Positions 1 through 8,937 of a stretch of 64,000 nt of DNA are shown in pieces. The position numbers and the translations under genes are program-made. Under the pieces are notes generated by a model. The model searched no databases. It worked only from the letters and a program-made list of their open reading frames with translations, and was not told the DNA's origin. The stretch is from Ideonella dechloratans (GTDB lineage Bacteria; Pseudomonadota; Gammaproteobacteria; Burkholderiales; Burkholderiaceae_C): positions 2,914,001 through 2,978,000 of the forward strand of contig NZ_CP088081.1 of the NCBI RefSeq assembly GCF_021049305.1, given 5' to 3'. Position 1 is the first letter of the stretch. Each line of letters starts with the position of its first letter.

Positions 1-581
1 ACACCGGCGTGGCCAGCCATGCCGGCACCACGCCGATGAACCGCCGGCGCGACGCCGCCACCGCCGCGGCTGAGCTGGCCCTGTTCGCCGAGGCCCGCGC
101 CTCGGCCGACGAGGGCTCGGTGGCCACGGTGGGCCTGCTGGAGGTGCCGCAAGGCTCGATCAACGTGGTGCCCGGCGCCTGCGACTTCAGCCTGGACCTG
201 CGCGCCCCCACCAACGCCCAGCGCGACGCCATGGTGCTGGACGTGCAGCGTCAGGCCCAACGCATCGCCGAACGCCGCCGGGTGCAGCTGCAGCTCGAGG
301 AGGTGATGGTGGCCTCGGCCGCCCCGTCCGACCCGGCCTGGCAGCGCCGCTGGGAGGCCGCCGTGCGGGCCCTGGGCCTGCCCGTCTTCCACCTGCCCAG
401 CGGCGCCGGCCACGACGCGATGAAGCTGCATGAGCTGCTGCCGCAGGCCATGCTCTTCGTGCGCGGCGGCAACGCCGGCATCAGCCACAACCCGCTGGAA
501 TCGGTCAGCAACGACGACTGCGAACTGGCGGTGCGGGCGCTGCTGAACCTGCTGGACCAACTCGCCCAGGAAACCCCATGA
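1..581 (+). CDS. AllC/HyuC-type M20 amidohydrolase (5' truncated by window edge)
   Basis: C-terminal part of a metal-dependent amidohydrolase of the allantoate amidohydrolase / N-carbamoyl-L-amino-acid hydrolase branch of the M20 family. Seen: the dimerisation-domain motif HAGTTPMNRRRDA at the start, then SGAGHDAM and GISHNPLE, all typical of this branch. The frame is open to the left edge, so the catalytic N-terminal half lies outside the window. Its stop overlaps the next start (ATGA at 578-581), so the two M20 genes are translationally coupled. Family knowledge: these enzymes release ammonia from allantoate, ureidoglycine or carbamoyl amino acids. The nearby deaminase, importer and ureD favour a purine or pyrimidine nitrogen substrate, but the exact one cannot be read from the sequence. 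Confidence 0.85.
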   Translation, partial: TGVASHAGTTPMNRRRDAATAAAELALFAEARASADEGSVATVGLLEVPQGSINVVPGACDFSLDLRAPTNAQRDAMVLDVQRQAQRIAERRRVQLQLEEVMVASAAPSDPAWQRRWEAAVRALGLPVFHLPSGAGHDAMKLHELLPQAMLFVRGGNAGISHNPLESVSNDDCELAVRALLNLLDQLAQETP

Positions 582-1840
582 GCCTGCCCACCGACCACCC
601 GACCTACCTGGCCCTGGACGCCTGGATCGACGCCCACTTCGACGAAGAGGTGCGCACCCTGCAGGCCCTGGTGCAGGTGCCCACCGACACGCCCCCGGGC
701 AACAACGCCCCCCACGCCGAGCGCACCGCCGAACTGCTCACCGGCATGGGCCTGCCGGTGAGCCGCCACCCGGTGCCGGCCGCCGATGTGCAGGCCTATG
801 GCCTGCAGAGCATCACCAACCTGATCGTGCGCCGCGCCTATGGCGACGGTGGCCCCACCGTGGCCTTGAACGCCCATGGCGACGTGGTGCCCCCGGGCGA
901 GGGCTGGACCCACGACCCCTACGGCGGCGAGGTGGTGCCCGATGCAACGGGCGGTCAGCTCTACGGCCGCGCCTCGGCGGTCAGCAAGAGCGACTTCGCC
1001 ACCTACATCTACGCACTGCGCGCGCTGGAAGCCGTGGCCCGGCCGCAGCGCGGCGCCATCGAGCTGCACTTCACCTACGACGAGGAGTTCGGCGGCGAAC
1101 TCGGTCCGGGCTGGCTGCTGGCCCAGGGCCTGACCCGGCCCGACCTGCTGATCGCCGCGGGCTTCAGCTACCAGGTGGTGACCGCCCACAACGGCTGCCT
1201 GCAGCTGGAGGTGACGCTGCATGGCACGGCCTCGCACGCGGCCTACCCGGAGACCGGCGTCGATGCGCTGCAGGCCGCCAACCGGCTGCTGACCGCGCTC
1301 TACGCCCACAACGAGGTGCTGCGCGGTCGCCGCTCCGGCGTGGCCGGCATCACCCACCCCTACCTGAACGTGGGCCGCATCGAGGGCGGCAGCAACACCA
1401 ATGTGGTGCCCGGCAAGGTGGTGCTCAAGCTGGATCGGCGCATGATCCCCGAGGAGGACGTGGCGGCGGTGGAGGCCGAGGTGCGCACCCTGATCGAGGC
1501 GACCGTTGCAGCCTGCCCCGGCATCCGCCTGGAGATCAAGCGCCTCCTGCTGGCCCATTCGCTCAAGCCCCTGCCCGGCCATGAAAAGCTGGTGGCACCG
1601 CTGCAGCGCCACGGCGAAGCGGTGTTCGGCGAACCCATCCCCACCTCGGGCACGCCGCTGTACACCGACGTGCGCCTGTATGGGGCCCAGGGCATCCCGG
1701 CCGTCATCTATGGCGCTGGCCCGCGCACCGTGCTGGAGTCCAACGCCAAGCGGGCGGACGAGCACCTGGCCCTGGCCGACCTGAAGCGCGCCACGCGCGT
1801 GGTGGCCCGCGCGCTGCACGACCTGCTGCAGCCGACCTGA
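578..1840 (+). CDS. M20 family metallopeptidase (ArgE/DapE-like)
   Basis: A 420-residue M20 metallohydrolase with the whole family core. Near residue 105 lies the metal-binding NAHGDVV, followed by the catalytic acid pair in TYDEEFGGE near 170. The lid/dimerisation domain carries HGTASHAAYPETGVDA near 215-230, and NTNVVPG lies near 275. A late YTDVRLYG segment supplies further active-site residues. The start overlaps the preceding M20 gene by four bases. No signal peptide is visible, so it should be cytoplasmic. Family members remove acyl, succinyl or similar groups from amino acids or cleave dipeptides. The substrate is unknown here, and the pairing with an AllC-type enzyme suggests it acts in the same catabolic route. 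Confidence 0.85.
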   Translation: MSLPTDHPTYLALDAWIDAHFDEEVRTLQALVQVPTDTPPGNNAPHAERTAELLTGMGLPVSRHPVPAADVQAYGLQSITNLIVRRAYGDGGPTVALNAHGDVVPPGEGWTHDPYGGEVVPDATGGQLYGRASAVSKSDFATYIYALRALEAVARPQRGAIELHFTYDEEFGGELGPGWLLAQGLTRPDLLIAAGFSYQVVTAHNGCLQLEVTLHGTASHAAYPETGVDALQAANRLLTALYAHNEVLRGRRSGVAGITHPYLNVGRIEGGSNTNVVPGKVVLKLDRRMIPEEDVAAVEAEVRTLIEATVAACPGIRLEIKRLLLAHSLKPLPGHEKLVAPLQRHGEAVFGEPIPTSGTPLYTDVRLYGAQGIPAVIYGAGPRTVLESNAKRADEHLALADLKRATRVVARALHDLLQPT

Positions 1841-1931
1841 GTCGCCCCGGACACGGCAAGCCCCCCGATTTCGCACGCTTCTTGCAACACCCTTCCCATC
1901 CCCGAACCTGCCTTCTCTTCCCGGAGCCCCC

Positions 1932-2981
1932 ATGCGCCTGAATGCCCTTGCCTCCCTTTCCCGCCTGAGCCGCCGCAGCCTGCTGGGCCTGGCCGCCGCG
2001 CTGACGCTGCCCGTGCTGGCACAGGCGCAGACCACGCCGATCAAGTTCCAGCTGGACTGGCGCTTCGAGGGCCCCAGCGCCTTCTTCCTGGTGCCCGCCG
2101 CCAAGGGCTACTTCAAGGCCGAGAAGCTGGACGTCACCATCGACGCGGGCAATGGCTCGGGCAACGCCGTCAACCGCGTGGCCTCGGGCGCCTATGACAT
2201 GGGTTTTGCCGACCTGGCCGCGCTGATGGAATTCCAGGCCAACAACCCCACCGCGCCGAACAAGCCGGTGGCGGTGATGATGGTCTACAACAACACGCCC
2301 GCCGCGGTGTTTGCGCTCAAGAAGAGCGGCATCAAGACCCCGGCCGACCTGAGCGGCAAGAAGCTGGGCGCGCCGGTGTTCGACGCCGGCCGCCGCGCCT
2401 TCCCGATCTTCCAGAAGGCCAACAACGTGGGCAAGGTGGAATGGGTCAGCATGGACCCGACGCTGCGCGAGACCATGCTGGCCAAGGGCGACCTGGACGC
2501 CATCACCGGCTTCTACTTCACCTCGCTGCTGAACCTGGAAGCCCGCGGCGTGAAGGCCAGCGATGTGACCGTCATGCCCTTCCCGCAGTTCGGCGTGAAG
2601 CTCTACGGCAACGCCATCATCGTCGGCGAAGAGTTCCTGAAGAAGCACCCGGAGGAGGTCAAGGCCTTCCTGCGGGCCTTCACCAAGGGCGCCAAGGACG
2701 TGATCACCGATCCCAAGGGCGCCATCGCCAGCGTCAAGGCCCGCGACGGCATCATCAATGCCGATCTGGAAGAGCGCCGGCTGAAGCTGGCCATCGAAAG
2801 CTCGGTGGCCACGCCCGACGCCAAGGCCGAGGGCTTCGGTGACCTGAACAAGCCCCGCCTGGCCCTGATGGCCAGCCAGGTGGCCGACGCCTTCCAGACC
2901 AAGAGCCGCATCAACCCGGACGCCATCTGGAACGGCAGCTACCTGCCCTCAGCCGCCGAGCGCGCCATCTTCAAGAAGTAA
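1932..2981 (+). CDS. ABC transporter substrate-binding protein, NMT1/THI5-like
   Basis: Periplasmic solute-binding protein of 349 residues for the importer encoded by the next two genes. The first ~33 residues form a signal peptide with a twin-arginine-like SRRSLLGL and an AQAQ cleavage region. The mature part starts with the IKFQLDWRFEGPSA pattern of NMT1/THI5-like (nitrate, taurine, pyrimidine) binding proteins and keeps the two-lobe layout (AYDMGFADLAAL, VMMVYNN, KTPADLSGKKLGAP). Relatives carry small nitrogen- or sulfur-containing organics such as hydroxymethylpyrimidine, taurine or riboflavin precursors. The flanking amidohydrolases, deaminase and ureD make a nucleobase or its breakdown product the likely ligand (inference). 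Confidence 0.85.
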   Translation: MRLNALASLSRLSRRSLLGLAAALTLPVLAQAQTTPIKFQLDWRFEGPSAFFLVPAAKGYFKAEKLDVTIDAGNGSGNAVNRVASGAYDMGFADLAALMEFQANNPTAPNKPVAVMMVYNNTPAAVFALKKSGIKTPADLSGKKLGAPVFDAGRRAFPIFQKANNVGKVEWVSMDPTLRETMLAKGDLDAITGFYFTSLLNLEARGVKASDVTVMPFPQFGVKLYGNAIIVGEEFLKKHPEEVKAFLRAFTKGAKDVITDPKGAIASVKARDGIINADLEERRLKLAIESSVATPDAKAEGFGDLNKPRLALMASQVADAFQTKSRINPDAIWNGSYLPSAAERAIFKK

Positions 2982-3006
2982 ATCCCCCTCGCACCGCGCT
3001 GCATGC

Positions 3007-3030
3007 CTGCCCCTGCGCGGGGGTGGGCAG
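3007..3030 (+). terminator. Possible intercistronic hairpin between binding-protein and ATPase genes
   Basis: CTGCCC at 3007-3012 can pair with GGGCAG at 3025-3030 around a GC-rich middle, and no U-tract follows. Such hairpins between a binding-protein gene and the rest of an ABC operon often stabilise the upstream message and lower downstream expression. This is only a structural suggestion. Confidence 0.3.
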
Positions 3031-3070
3031 CCGCCGGTGTGCCCCTGAACGGCCCCACGGGAGCAGCCGC

Positions 3071-3880
3071 ATGAGCTTTGTCGACTTTCGCAATGTCTGG
3101 CTCGCCTACAACGACGAGCTGCTGGCCCAGGGCCAGTTCGCGGTGGAGGACATCAATCTGCAGGTCGAGGAAGGCGAGTTCATCGCCATCGTCGGCCCCT
3201 CGGGTTGTGGCAAGTCCACCTTCATGAAGCTGGCCACCGGCCTGAAGCGCCCCAGCAAGGGCACGGTGGAGATCGGCGGCCGCGAGGTGGACGGCCCGCT
3301 GAAGATCACCGGCATGGCCTTCCAGGCCCCCAGCCTGCTGCCCTGGCGCACCACGGTGCAGAACGTGATGCTGCCGCTGGAGATCGTCGAGCCCTACCGC
3401 TCCAGCTTCAAGCAGAAGAAGGCCGAGTACGAGGCCAAGGCCCGTGCCCTGCTGCAGAGCGTGGGCCTGGGCGGCTACGAGGACAAGTTCCCCTGGCAGC
3501 TCTCGGGCGGCATGCAGCAGCGCGCCAGCATCTGCCGCGCGCTGGTCCACGAACCCAAGATGCTGCTGCTCGACGAGCCCTTCGGCGCGCTGGACGCCTT
3601 CACCCGCGAGGAGCTGTGGTGCGCGCTGCGCGACCTGCAGGCCGCGCAGAAGTTCAACGTCATCCTGGTGACCCACGATCTGCGCGAGAGCGTCTTCCTG
3701 GCCGACACGGTCTATGTGATGAGCAAGAGCCCGGGCCGCTTCGTGGTGCGCCGCGAGATCGACCTGCCCCGTCCGCGCGACCTGGAGGTGACCTACACCC
3801 CGGCCTTCTCGGACATCGTGCATGAACTGCGTGGCCACATCGGCGCCATGCGCAAACAAGGTGTGGAGGTGGCCCAATGA
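3071..3880 (+). CDS. ABC transporter ATP-binding protein (nitrate/taurine family)
   Basis: Cytoplasmic ATPase of the importer, 269 residues. The complete nucleotide-binding set is present: Walker A GPSGCGKST near residue 44, Q-loop in MAFQAPSLLPW near 87, signature LSGGMQQR near 145, Walker B MLLLDEPFGALD near 165, and switch His in LVTHDLRES near 202. This is the TauB/SsuB/NrtD type. The ATG at 3071 is preferred over an upstream in-frame start at 3023 because the protein then begins with MSFVDFRNV, as relatives do, and GGGAG lies 8-12 bases upstream. It overlaps the permease start by four bases (ATGA). Confidence 0.9.
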   Translation: MSFVDFRNVWLAYNDELLAQGQFAVEDINLQVEEGEFIAIVGPSGCGKSTFMKLATGLKRPSKGTVEIGGREVDGPLKITGMAFQAPSLLPWRTTVQNVMLPLEIVEPYRSSFKQKKAEYEAKARALLQSVGLGGYEDKFPWQLSGGMQQRASICRALVHEPKMLLLDEPFGALDAFTREELWCALRDLQAAQKFNVILVTHDLRESVFLADTVYVMSKSPGRFVVRREIDLPRPRDLEVTYTPAFSDIVHELRGHIGAMRKQGVEVAQ

Positions 3881-4659
3881 CGACCGCGGCACAACGCGCC
3901 AAGCGCCTGGAGCGCTGGTCGCCCTGGGTCCTGCTGCTGCTGATCCTGGTGGCCTGGCAGGCCATCTGCAGCGGCTTCCAGGTCAGCGAGTTCATCTTCC
4001 CCAGCCCGCTGCGCATCTGGGACCAGGTGCTGGAATACCGCGACGTCATCCTGGGCCATGCCTGGCGCACCTTCTGGGTGACGATGACCGGTTTCGGCAT
4101 CGCCATCGTGGTGGGTGTGCTGCTGGGCTTCCTGATCGGCAGCTCGCGCCTGGCCTACGCCGCCATCTACCCGCTGATGACCGGCTTCAACGCCCTGCCC
4201 AAGGCGGCCTTCGTGCCCATCCTGGTGGTGTGGTTCGGCATCGGCGTGGGGCCTGCGGTGCTCACCGCCTTCCTGATCTCCTTCTTCCCCATCACCGTCA
4301 ACATCGCCACCGGCCTGGCCACGCTGGAGCCCGAGCTGGAGGACGTGCTGCGGGTGCTGGGCGCCCGGCGCTGGGACGTGCTGGTGAAGGTCGGCCTGCC
4401 GCGCTCCATGCCCTACTTCTTCGGTTCGCTGAAGGTGGCCATCACCCTGGCCTTCGTCGGCACCACGGTGTCGGAGATGACGGCCTCCAACGAGGGCATC
4501 GGCTACCTGCTGGTGAGCGCCGGCAGCGCGATGCAGATGGGCCTGGCCTTCGCCGGCCTGGTGGTGGTGGGCGCGATGGCCATGGTGATGTACGAGTTCT
4601 TCTCCTGGGTCGAGAAGCGCACCACCGGCTGGGCCCACCGCGGCTCTCAGGCACACTGA
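3877..4659 (+). CDS. ABC transporter permease (nitrate/taurine family)
   Basis: Inner-membrane permease of 260 residues with about six hydrophobic segments, beginning with WVLLLLILVAWQAI near residue 15. The cytoplasmic EAA loop (VLRVLGARRWDVLVKVGLP, near 150-168) docks onto the ATPase. Length and layout match the BPD_transp_1 domain of SsuC/TauC-like proteins. It overlaps the ATPase gene by four bases, completing a binding protein-ATPase-permease importer. It most likely moves the same nitrogenous compound that the neighbouring amidohydrolases and deaminase degrade. Confidence 0.88.
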   Translation: MTTAAQRAKRLERWSPWVLLLLILVAWQAICSGFQVSEFIFPSPLRIWDQVLEYRDVILGHAWRTFWVTMTGFGIAIVVGVLLGFLIGSSRLAYAAIYPLMTGFNALPKAAFVPILVVWFGIGVGPAVLTAFLISFFPITVNIATGLATLEPELEDVLRVLGARRWDVLVKVGLPRSMPYFFGSLKVAITLAFVGTTVSEMTASNEGIGYLLVSAGSAMQMGLAFAGLVVVGAMAMVMYEFFSWVEKRTTGWAHRGSQAH

Positions 4660-4688
4660 GGCCCACCCCGGCTGGGAACACCCGACAC

Positions 4689-5168
4689 ATGCTGAGCACC
4701 GAACAGATCGAACGCCACCTGCGCGAGGCCCAGGCCGTGGCCGAGCAGGCCATGGCCAGCGGCCACCACCCCTTCGGCGCCCTGCTGGTGGCGCCCGATG
4801 GCGAGACGGTGCTGCTGCGGCAGGCCAATGTGGACACGGTCAACCATGCCGAAGCCGTGCTGGCCCGCGAGGCCGCGCGGCTCTATGCCCCGCATCTGCT
4901 GTGGGACTGCACGCTGGTCACCACCGTGGAGCCCTGCGCCATGTGCGCCGGCACCCAGTACTGGGCGAACATCGGCCACCTGATCTATGGCCTGGAGGAG
5001 ACCGACCTGCTGGCCCTGACCGGCAATCACGCGCTCAACCCCACGCTGGCCCTGCCCTGCCGCGAGGTCTTCGCCCGCGGGCAGAAGGCCATCGAGGTGC
5101 ATGGCCCCACGCCCGGGCTGCGCGAGATGCTGCTGACGCCGCACCGGCATTTCTGGCACCACCGCTGA
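4689..5168 (+). CDS. Zinc-dependent nucleoside/nucleobase deaminase (guanine deaminase-like)
   Basis: A 159-residue member of the cytidine/deoxycytidylate deaminase superfamily. The zinc site is complete: HAE (His ligand plus catalytic Glu) in VNHAEAV near residue 54, and PCAMC supplying two Cys ligands near 83. The N-terminal HPFGALLV segment and the C-terminal tail ending in FWHHR resemble GuaD/TadA-like nucleobase deaminases rather than tRNA deaminases, since the RNA-binding C-terminus is missing. It probably hydrolyses an amino group from guanine, cytosine or a similar base and releases ammonia. It lies 29 bases after the permease gene on the same strand. Exact substrate is uncertain. Confidence 0.8.
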   Translation: MLSTEQIERHLREAQAVAEQAMASGHHPFGALLVAPDGETVLLRQANVDTVNHAEAVLAREAARLYAPHLLWDCTLVTTVEPCAMCAGTQYWANIGHLIYGLEETDLLALTGNHALNPTLALPCREVFARGQKAIEVHGPTPGLREMLLTPHRHFWHHR

Positions 5169-5234
5169 GCCCCGCGGGGCAAGGCCCCGCTCCCCTACAC
5201 TGCGCGGTCCCGCATTCAGCGCTTTCAGACTTGC

Positions 5235-6071
5235 ATGCCCATGGGCTGGCACGGCCACCTGCACCTTCAGTACACCCGCGATGGTGAACGCACCGTCGCG
5301 CTGGACCGCCACCACGGCCCGCTGCGGGTGCTGCAGCGCCTCTACCCCGAGGGCGAGGCCATCTGCCACCATGTGCTGGTGCACCCGCCCGGCGGCATCG
5401 TGGGCGGCGACGTGCTGGACATCACCGTCGAGCAGGCCGCGGGCACGCATGCGCTGATCACCACCCCCAGCGCCACGCGCTTCTACCGCAGCGCCGGCGA
5501 GGTGGCCCGGCAGAACCTGGTGGCCCGGGTGGCCGCCGGCGCCCGGCTGGAATGGCTGCCGCTGGAAACCATTGCCTACCGCGGCTGCCTGGCCGAGAAC
5601 CGGCTGCGCTTCGAACTGGCCCCCGGCGCGCTGATGCTGGGCTGGGAGATGCTGGCCCTGGGCCTGCCGGCGGCCGACGAGGCCTTCACCCGCGGACGCA
5701 TCACCCAGCACCTGGAACTGCCCGGCACCTGGCTGGAACGCGGCACGCTGGCGGCCGAGGACACCCAACTGCTCGATTCCCCGCTGGGCCTGGGCGGCCA
5801 GCGGGTGCTGGGCACGCTGTGGGCCGCCGGCGGCGAGGCCCTGGCCCCGGCCCTGCGCCAGGCCCTTCTGGACGCGGCCCGGGAGGTGATGGCGGTCCAT
5901 CCCCTGAACGCAGGGGCCGGCGCCACCTCACCGGACCCCGCCGTGGTGGTCAGCCGGGCGCTGGCACCCCGGGTGGAGCCGCTGTTCGAGCTCTGGCGCG
6001 GCATCCGCGCCCGCTGGCGCCACCTGCTGTGGCAGCTGGACGAGGCCCCGCCGCGCATCTGGCGAATGTGA
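5235..6071 (+). CDS. ureD: Urease accessory protein UreD (UreH)
   Basis: A 278-residue UreD homologue, the scaffold that binds apo-urease and, with UreF and UreG, guides nickel into the active site. Typical features are the N-terminal [12 protein letters not shown] near residue 50, [11 protein letters not shown] near 78, and [13 protein letters not shown] near 103. ATG 5235 gives MPMGWHG; an alternative ATG lies two codons on. In most Burkholderiales ureD opens a ureDABCEFG operon. Here it is followed after 16 bases by a convergent glutathione transferase, so the structural genes must be elsewhere or absent. The preceding gene ends 66 bases upstream, so ureD may belong to the same transcript. 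Confidence 0.9.
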   Translation: MPMGWHGHLHLQYTRDGERTVALDRHHGPLRVLQRLYPEGEAICHHVLVHPPGGIVGGDVLDITVEQAAGTHALITTPSATRFYRSAGEVARQNLVARVAAGARLEWLPLETIAYRGCLAENRLRFELAPGALMLGWEMLALGLPAADEAFTRGRITQHLELPGTWLERGTLAAEDTQLLDSPLGLGGQRVLGTLWAAGGEALAPALRQALLDAAREVMAVHPLNAGAGATSPDPAVVVSRALAPRVEPLFELWRGIRARWRHLLWQLDEAPPRIWRM

Positions 6072-6087
6072 GGCCGCCCCTGCGCCC

Positions 6088-6759
6088 TCAGGCGTAGTCG
6101 TACGGCCCGCCCTGCACCAGGGCGCGCTGGTAGGCAGGCCGGGCATGGATGCGGGCCAGCCAGTCGGTCAGGTGCGGGGTGCGTTCGGGCGTCAGCCCGC
6201 TGCGCTGGGCCGCCGCCTCCAGCGGAAAGCTCATCTGGATGTCGGCCGCCGTGAAGTCCTCACCGGCGAACCAGGGACGCTGCGCCAGCTCGGCCTCCAT
6301 GTAATCCAGTTGGGCCTGCAGATTGGGCTCGACGAAGCCCTCCAGCACCTTGGCCGCGATGCCGCGGGCGATGGGCTTGGCGAAGAAGGGCATGGGCGCC
6401 GTCCGGATGCGCTGGAACACCAGCTTGAGCAGCAGCGGCGGCATGGCCGAGCCTTCGGCGAAGTGCAGCCAGTAGCTGAAGCGACGCGCCTCGGGCGTGC
6501 CCGCCGGCGGGCGCAGCCGACCCTGGCCATGGGTCTCCAGCAGGTACTCGACGATGGCCCCGCTCTCGGCCACGGTGATGTCGCCGTCGGTGATGACGGG
6601 AGACTTGCCCAGCGGATGCACCGCCTTCAGCGCCGCAGGCGCCAGCAGGGTCTGCGGATCGCGCTGGTAGCGGCGCACCTCGTAGGGCAGGCCCAGTTCC
6701 TCCAGCAGCCACAGGATGCGCTGCGAGCGCGAGTTGTTCAGATGGTGGACGGTGATCAT
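6088..6759 (-). CDS. Glutathione S-transferase family protein
   Basis: A 223-residue cytosolic GST. The thioredoxin-like N-terminal domain starts [21 protein letters not shown], with the catalytic Ser/Asn region near residue 8-10, a cis-proline GKSPV near 53 and AESGAI for glutathione binding near 66. The all-helical C-terminal domain follows, with [10 protein letters not shown] near 162. ATG at 6759 is chosen because the fold begins there; an in-frame start nine codons upstream adds a non-homologous leader. It converges on ureD with 16 bases between the stops. The substrate cannot be told. Confidence 0.88.
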   Translation of the reverse strand: MITVHHLNNSRSQRILWLLEELGLPYEVRRYQRDPQTLLAPAALKAVHPLGKSPVITDGDITVAESGAIVEYLLETHGQGRLRPPAGTPEARRFSYWLHFAEGSAMPPLLLKLVFQRIRTAPMPFFAKPIARGIAAKVLEGFVEPNLQAQLDYMEAELAQRPWFAGEDFTAADIQMSFPLEAAAQRSGLTPERTPHLTDWLARIHARPAYQRALVQGGPYDYA

Positions 6760-7002
6760 GGCGGGCCCGACAGAGGTGGTGCGCAAACGGCCGATTGTGC
6801 CGACGCCCGCGCCCCGGGGAACTTGAGCCGCAAAAGCCCCAGTTTCGGCGGACTTTTCAACCGTCCCGCCCGCCGCCTGTTACAGAAAATCTGGGCTGCC
6901 GTACCGGTTTCCTCCGGGCCAGCAGTTCGCCCGGGTATCGCGGAGCGCCTCCATCGCGGGATGCGCTCCTGTCCTCCTCCATACCCTTGTCGAGCTGCCG
7001 CC
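6760..7002. other. Divergent intergenic region, glutathione transferase / chemoreceptor
   Basis: 243 bases between two divergent starts. No credible small gene was found, and no clear sigma-70 or flagellar sigma-28 promoter could be picked out. Promoters for both neighbours must lie here. Confidence 0.4.
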
Positions 7003-8937
7003 ATGACCGCGTCCGCACGTCTTTTCGCGCCTGTGCAAAAGGTGCTCCGGCACCTGCGCCTGTCCACCCAGCTGCTGCTGATCGCCGCCTTGACCGCGGT
7101 CCCCCTGATCGTGCTGACCGCCCGCACGCTGAACCAGTGCGGGCAACAGCTGCAGGCCACCGCCAATGAGCTGGCCGGCGCCCGAGCCGTGGGTGCCCTG
7201 CTGGAGGTGGCCATCCAGACCCAGACCCACCGGGGCCAGACCAACTTGGCCATGTCCGGCGATGCCAGCGCCGAAGGCGCGGTGGCCGGCACCCGTCCCA
7301 AGCTGCAGGCGGCCGTCCAGGCCGCCTCGGCGCAGCTGGCCCAGCACCCCCAATGGCAACTGGACCGGCTGTGGCAACCCATCGCGGACCAGCTCACCCG
7401 CCTGGCCGGGGGCGAACGCCAGGGGGACCGGGCGGCGGTGTTCCAGACCCACACCCGGCAAGTGGCGGCGCTGCGGGCGCTGCTGCAGGAGCTGGGCGAG
7501 CGCAGCGACTTGCTCTTCGACCCCGAGCCGGACACCTATTTCATGATGGCGCTGGCCCTGCAACGCGCCCTGCCCTTCACCGAACAGGCCGGCCTGGTGC
7601 GCGGCCAGGGTGCCGGCCTGCTGGCCCGCGGCCAGGGCACGCCGCAGGAGCTGGCCCAGTTCCAGGGCCGGGTCGCCCTGCTGGGCGAACAGCTGGCCCT
7701 GGCCCAGACCGAGGTGGCCGCGCTGCGGCGCGCAGGCGTGCCGGCCCCGGCGGGCTACGAAGAGGCCGTCAAGGCCACCCAGGCCTTTCTGGATCTGGTG
7801 CAGCAGGACTTCGCCACCGGCCAGCCCCAGGGCGAGGCCCGGGCCTTCTTCGCCGCCGGCACGCAGGCGGTGCAGGCCATCAAGACGCTGGCCGAAGGCG
7901 CCAGCCAGGCCCTGGCCGAGCGCCTGACCCAGCGCGAGGCCGGCTTGCGCCAGGCGCAGTGGATCGCCTTCGCGCTGGCCGCGGCCTGCTTCCTGGCCCT
8001 GGTCTATTGCGGCCTGGCCTTCCACCTGGGCACCACCGACGCACTGCGCCGCGTCAGCAGCGTCGCCGCAGCCGGTGCGGCCGGCGACCTGACCCGGCGG
8101 ACCGAGGTGCCGGGCAGCAACGAATTCGCCCGCATGGGCCGCGACCTGGACACCATGAACCAGCAGCTGTCCACCCTGGTCGAGCGCATCCGGGCCCACG
8201 CCCAGGAAGTGGCCGCCACGGGCGTGCAGCTGGCCGGCACCAGCCAGCACCTGTCGCAGCGCATCGGCAGCCAGGCTGCGGCGGTCGAACAGTCGGCAGC
8301 CACACTGGAGGAAGTGGCCCAGACCGTGCGGCACACCGCGCTGCGCGTGCAGCAGGTGGACGGCATGTTCGGCCAGATGCGCGACGACGGCGAGAGCGGC
8401 CGCGCCCGCATGCGTTCGGCGGTGGACACGGTCGAATGCATCGCCGCCACCAGTCAGAAGATGGGCGAGATCATCGGCGTCATCGACGGCATCTCCTTCC
8501 AGACCAACATCCTGGCGCTCAATGCGGCGGTCGAAGCGGCCCGGGCCGGCGAGGCCGGCCGCGGCTTTGCCGTGGTGGCGGCCGAGGTGCGCTCGCTGGC
8601 CCAGCGCAGCGCCCAGGCGGCCGGCGAGATCCGCGCGCTGATCGGCAGCTCGACCCAACAGGTCACCCAGGGCGTGGACCACATCCACACCGCCCACCAA
8701 GGGGTGGACAGCATCCTGGGCCATGTGGGTCAGATGAGCAGCGCGCTGGACGAGATGAACACCGCCACCCGGGAGCAGACGCTGGCGGTGGACCAGGTGG
8801 CCGCCGCCGTGCGGCAGATCGGCGACGAGGCCACCCATGCCTCCATCGACGTGGAGCAGACCACCGCCGCCGCCACGCGGCTGAACCGTCAGGCCGACGA
8901 GCTGATGGCCCTGGTGGCCCGGCTCAAGGTGGGTTGA
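7003..8937 (+). CDS. Methyl-accepting chemotaxis protein
   Basis: A 644-residue transmembrane chemoreceptor. It has a first membrane segment near residues 25-45 ([15 protein letters not shown]), a periplasmic helical sensor of ~270 residues containing [12 protein letters not shown], a second membrane segment near 325-345, and a HAMP linker. The cytoplasmic signalling hairpin has its tip at [28 protein letters not shown] near 500-530. The tip binds CheA/CheW and methylatable glutamines and glutamates flank it. No C-terminal CheR-docking pentapeptide is seen; the protein ends [11 protein letters not shown] 7003 is used because the first membrane helix follows directly. Its 3' end overlaps the convergent flavoprotein gene by 14 bases. 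The ligand is unknown. Confidence 0.92.
   Translation: MTASARLFAPVQKVLRHLRLSTQLLLIAALTAVPLIVLTARTLNQCGQQLQATANELAGARAVGALLEVAIQTQTHRGQTNLAMSGDASAEGAVAGTRPKLQAAVQAASAQLAQHPQWQLDRLWQPIADQLTRLAGGERQGDRAAVFQTHTRQVAALRALLQELGERSDLLFDPEPDTYFMMALALQRALPFTEQAGLVRGQGAGLLARGQGTPQELAQFQGRVALLGEQLALAQTEVAALRRAGVPAPAGYEEAVKATQAFLDLVQQDFATGQPQGEARAFFAAGTQAVQAIKTLAEGASQALAERLTQREAGLRQAQWIAFALAAACFLALVYCGLAFHLGTTDALRRVSSVAAAGAAGDLTRRTEVPGSNEFARMGRDLDTMNQQLSTLVERIRAHAQEVAATGVQLAGTSQHLSQRIGSQAAAVEQSAATLEEVAQTVRHTALRVQQVDGMFGQMRDDGESGRARMRSAVDTVECIAATSQKMGEIIGVIDGISFQTNILALNAAVEAARAGEAGRGFAVVAAEVRSLAQRSAQAAGEIRALIGSSTQQVTQGVDHIHTAHQGVDSILGHVGQMSSALDEMNTATREQTLAVDQVAAAVRQIGDEATHASIDVEQTTAAATRLNRQADELMALVARLKVG

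Noticed and set aside
6760..7002. A possible flagellar sigma-28 promoter for the chemoreceptor (GCCGATTG near 6790)
   Set aside because: No matching -35 half at the proper distance, and the element is over 200 bases from the start codon.
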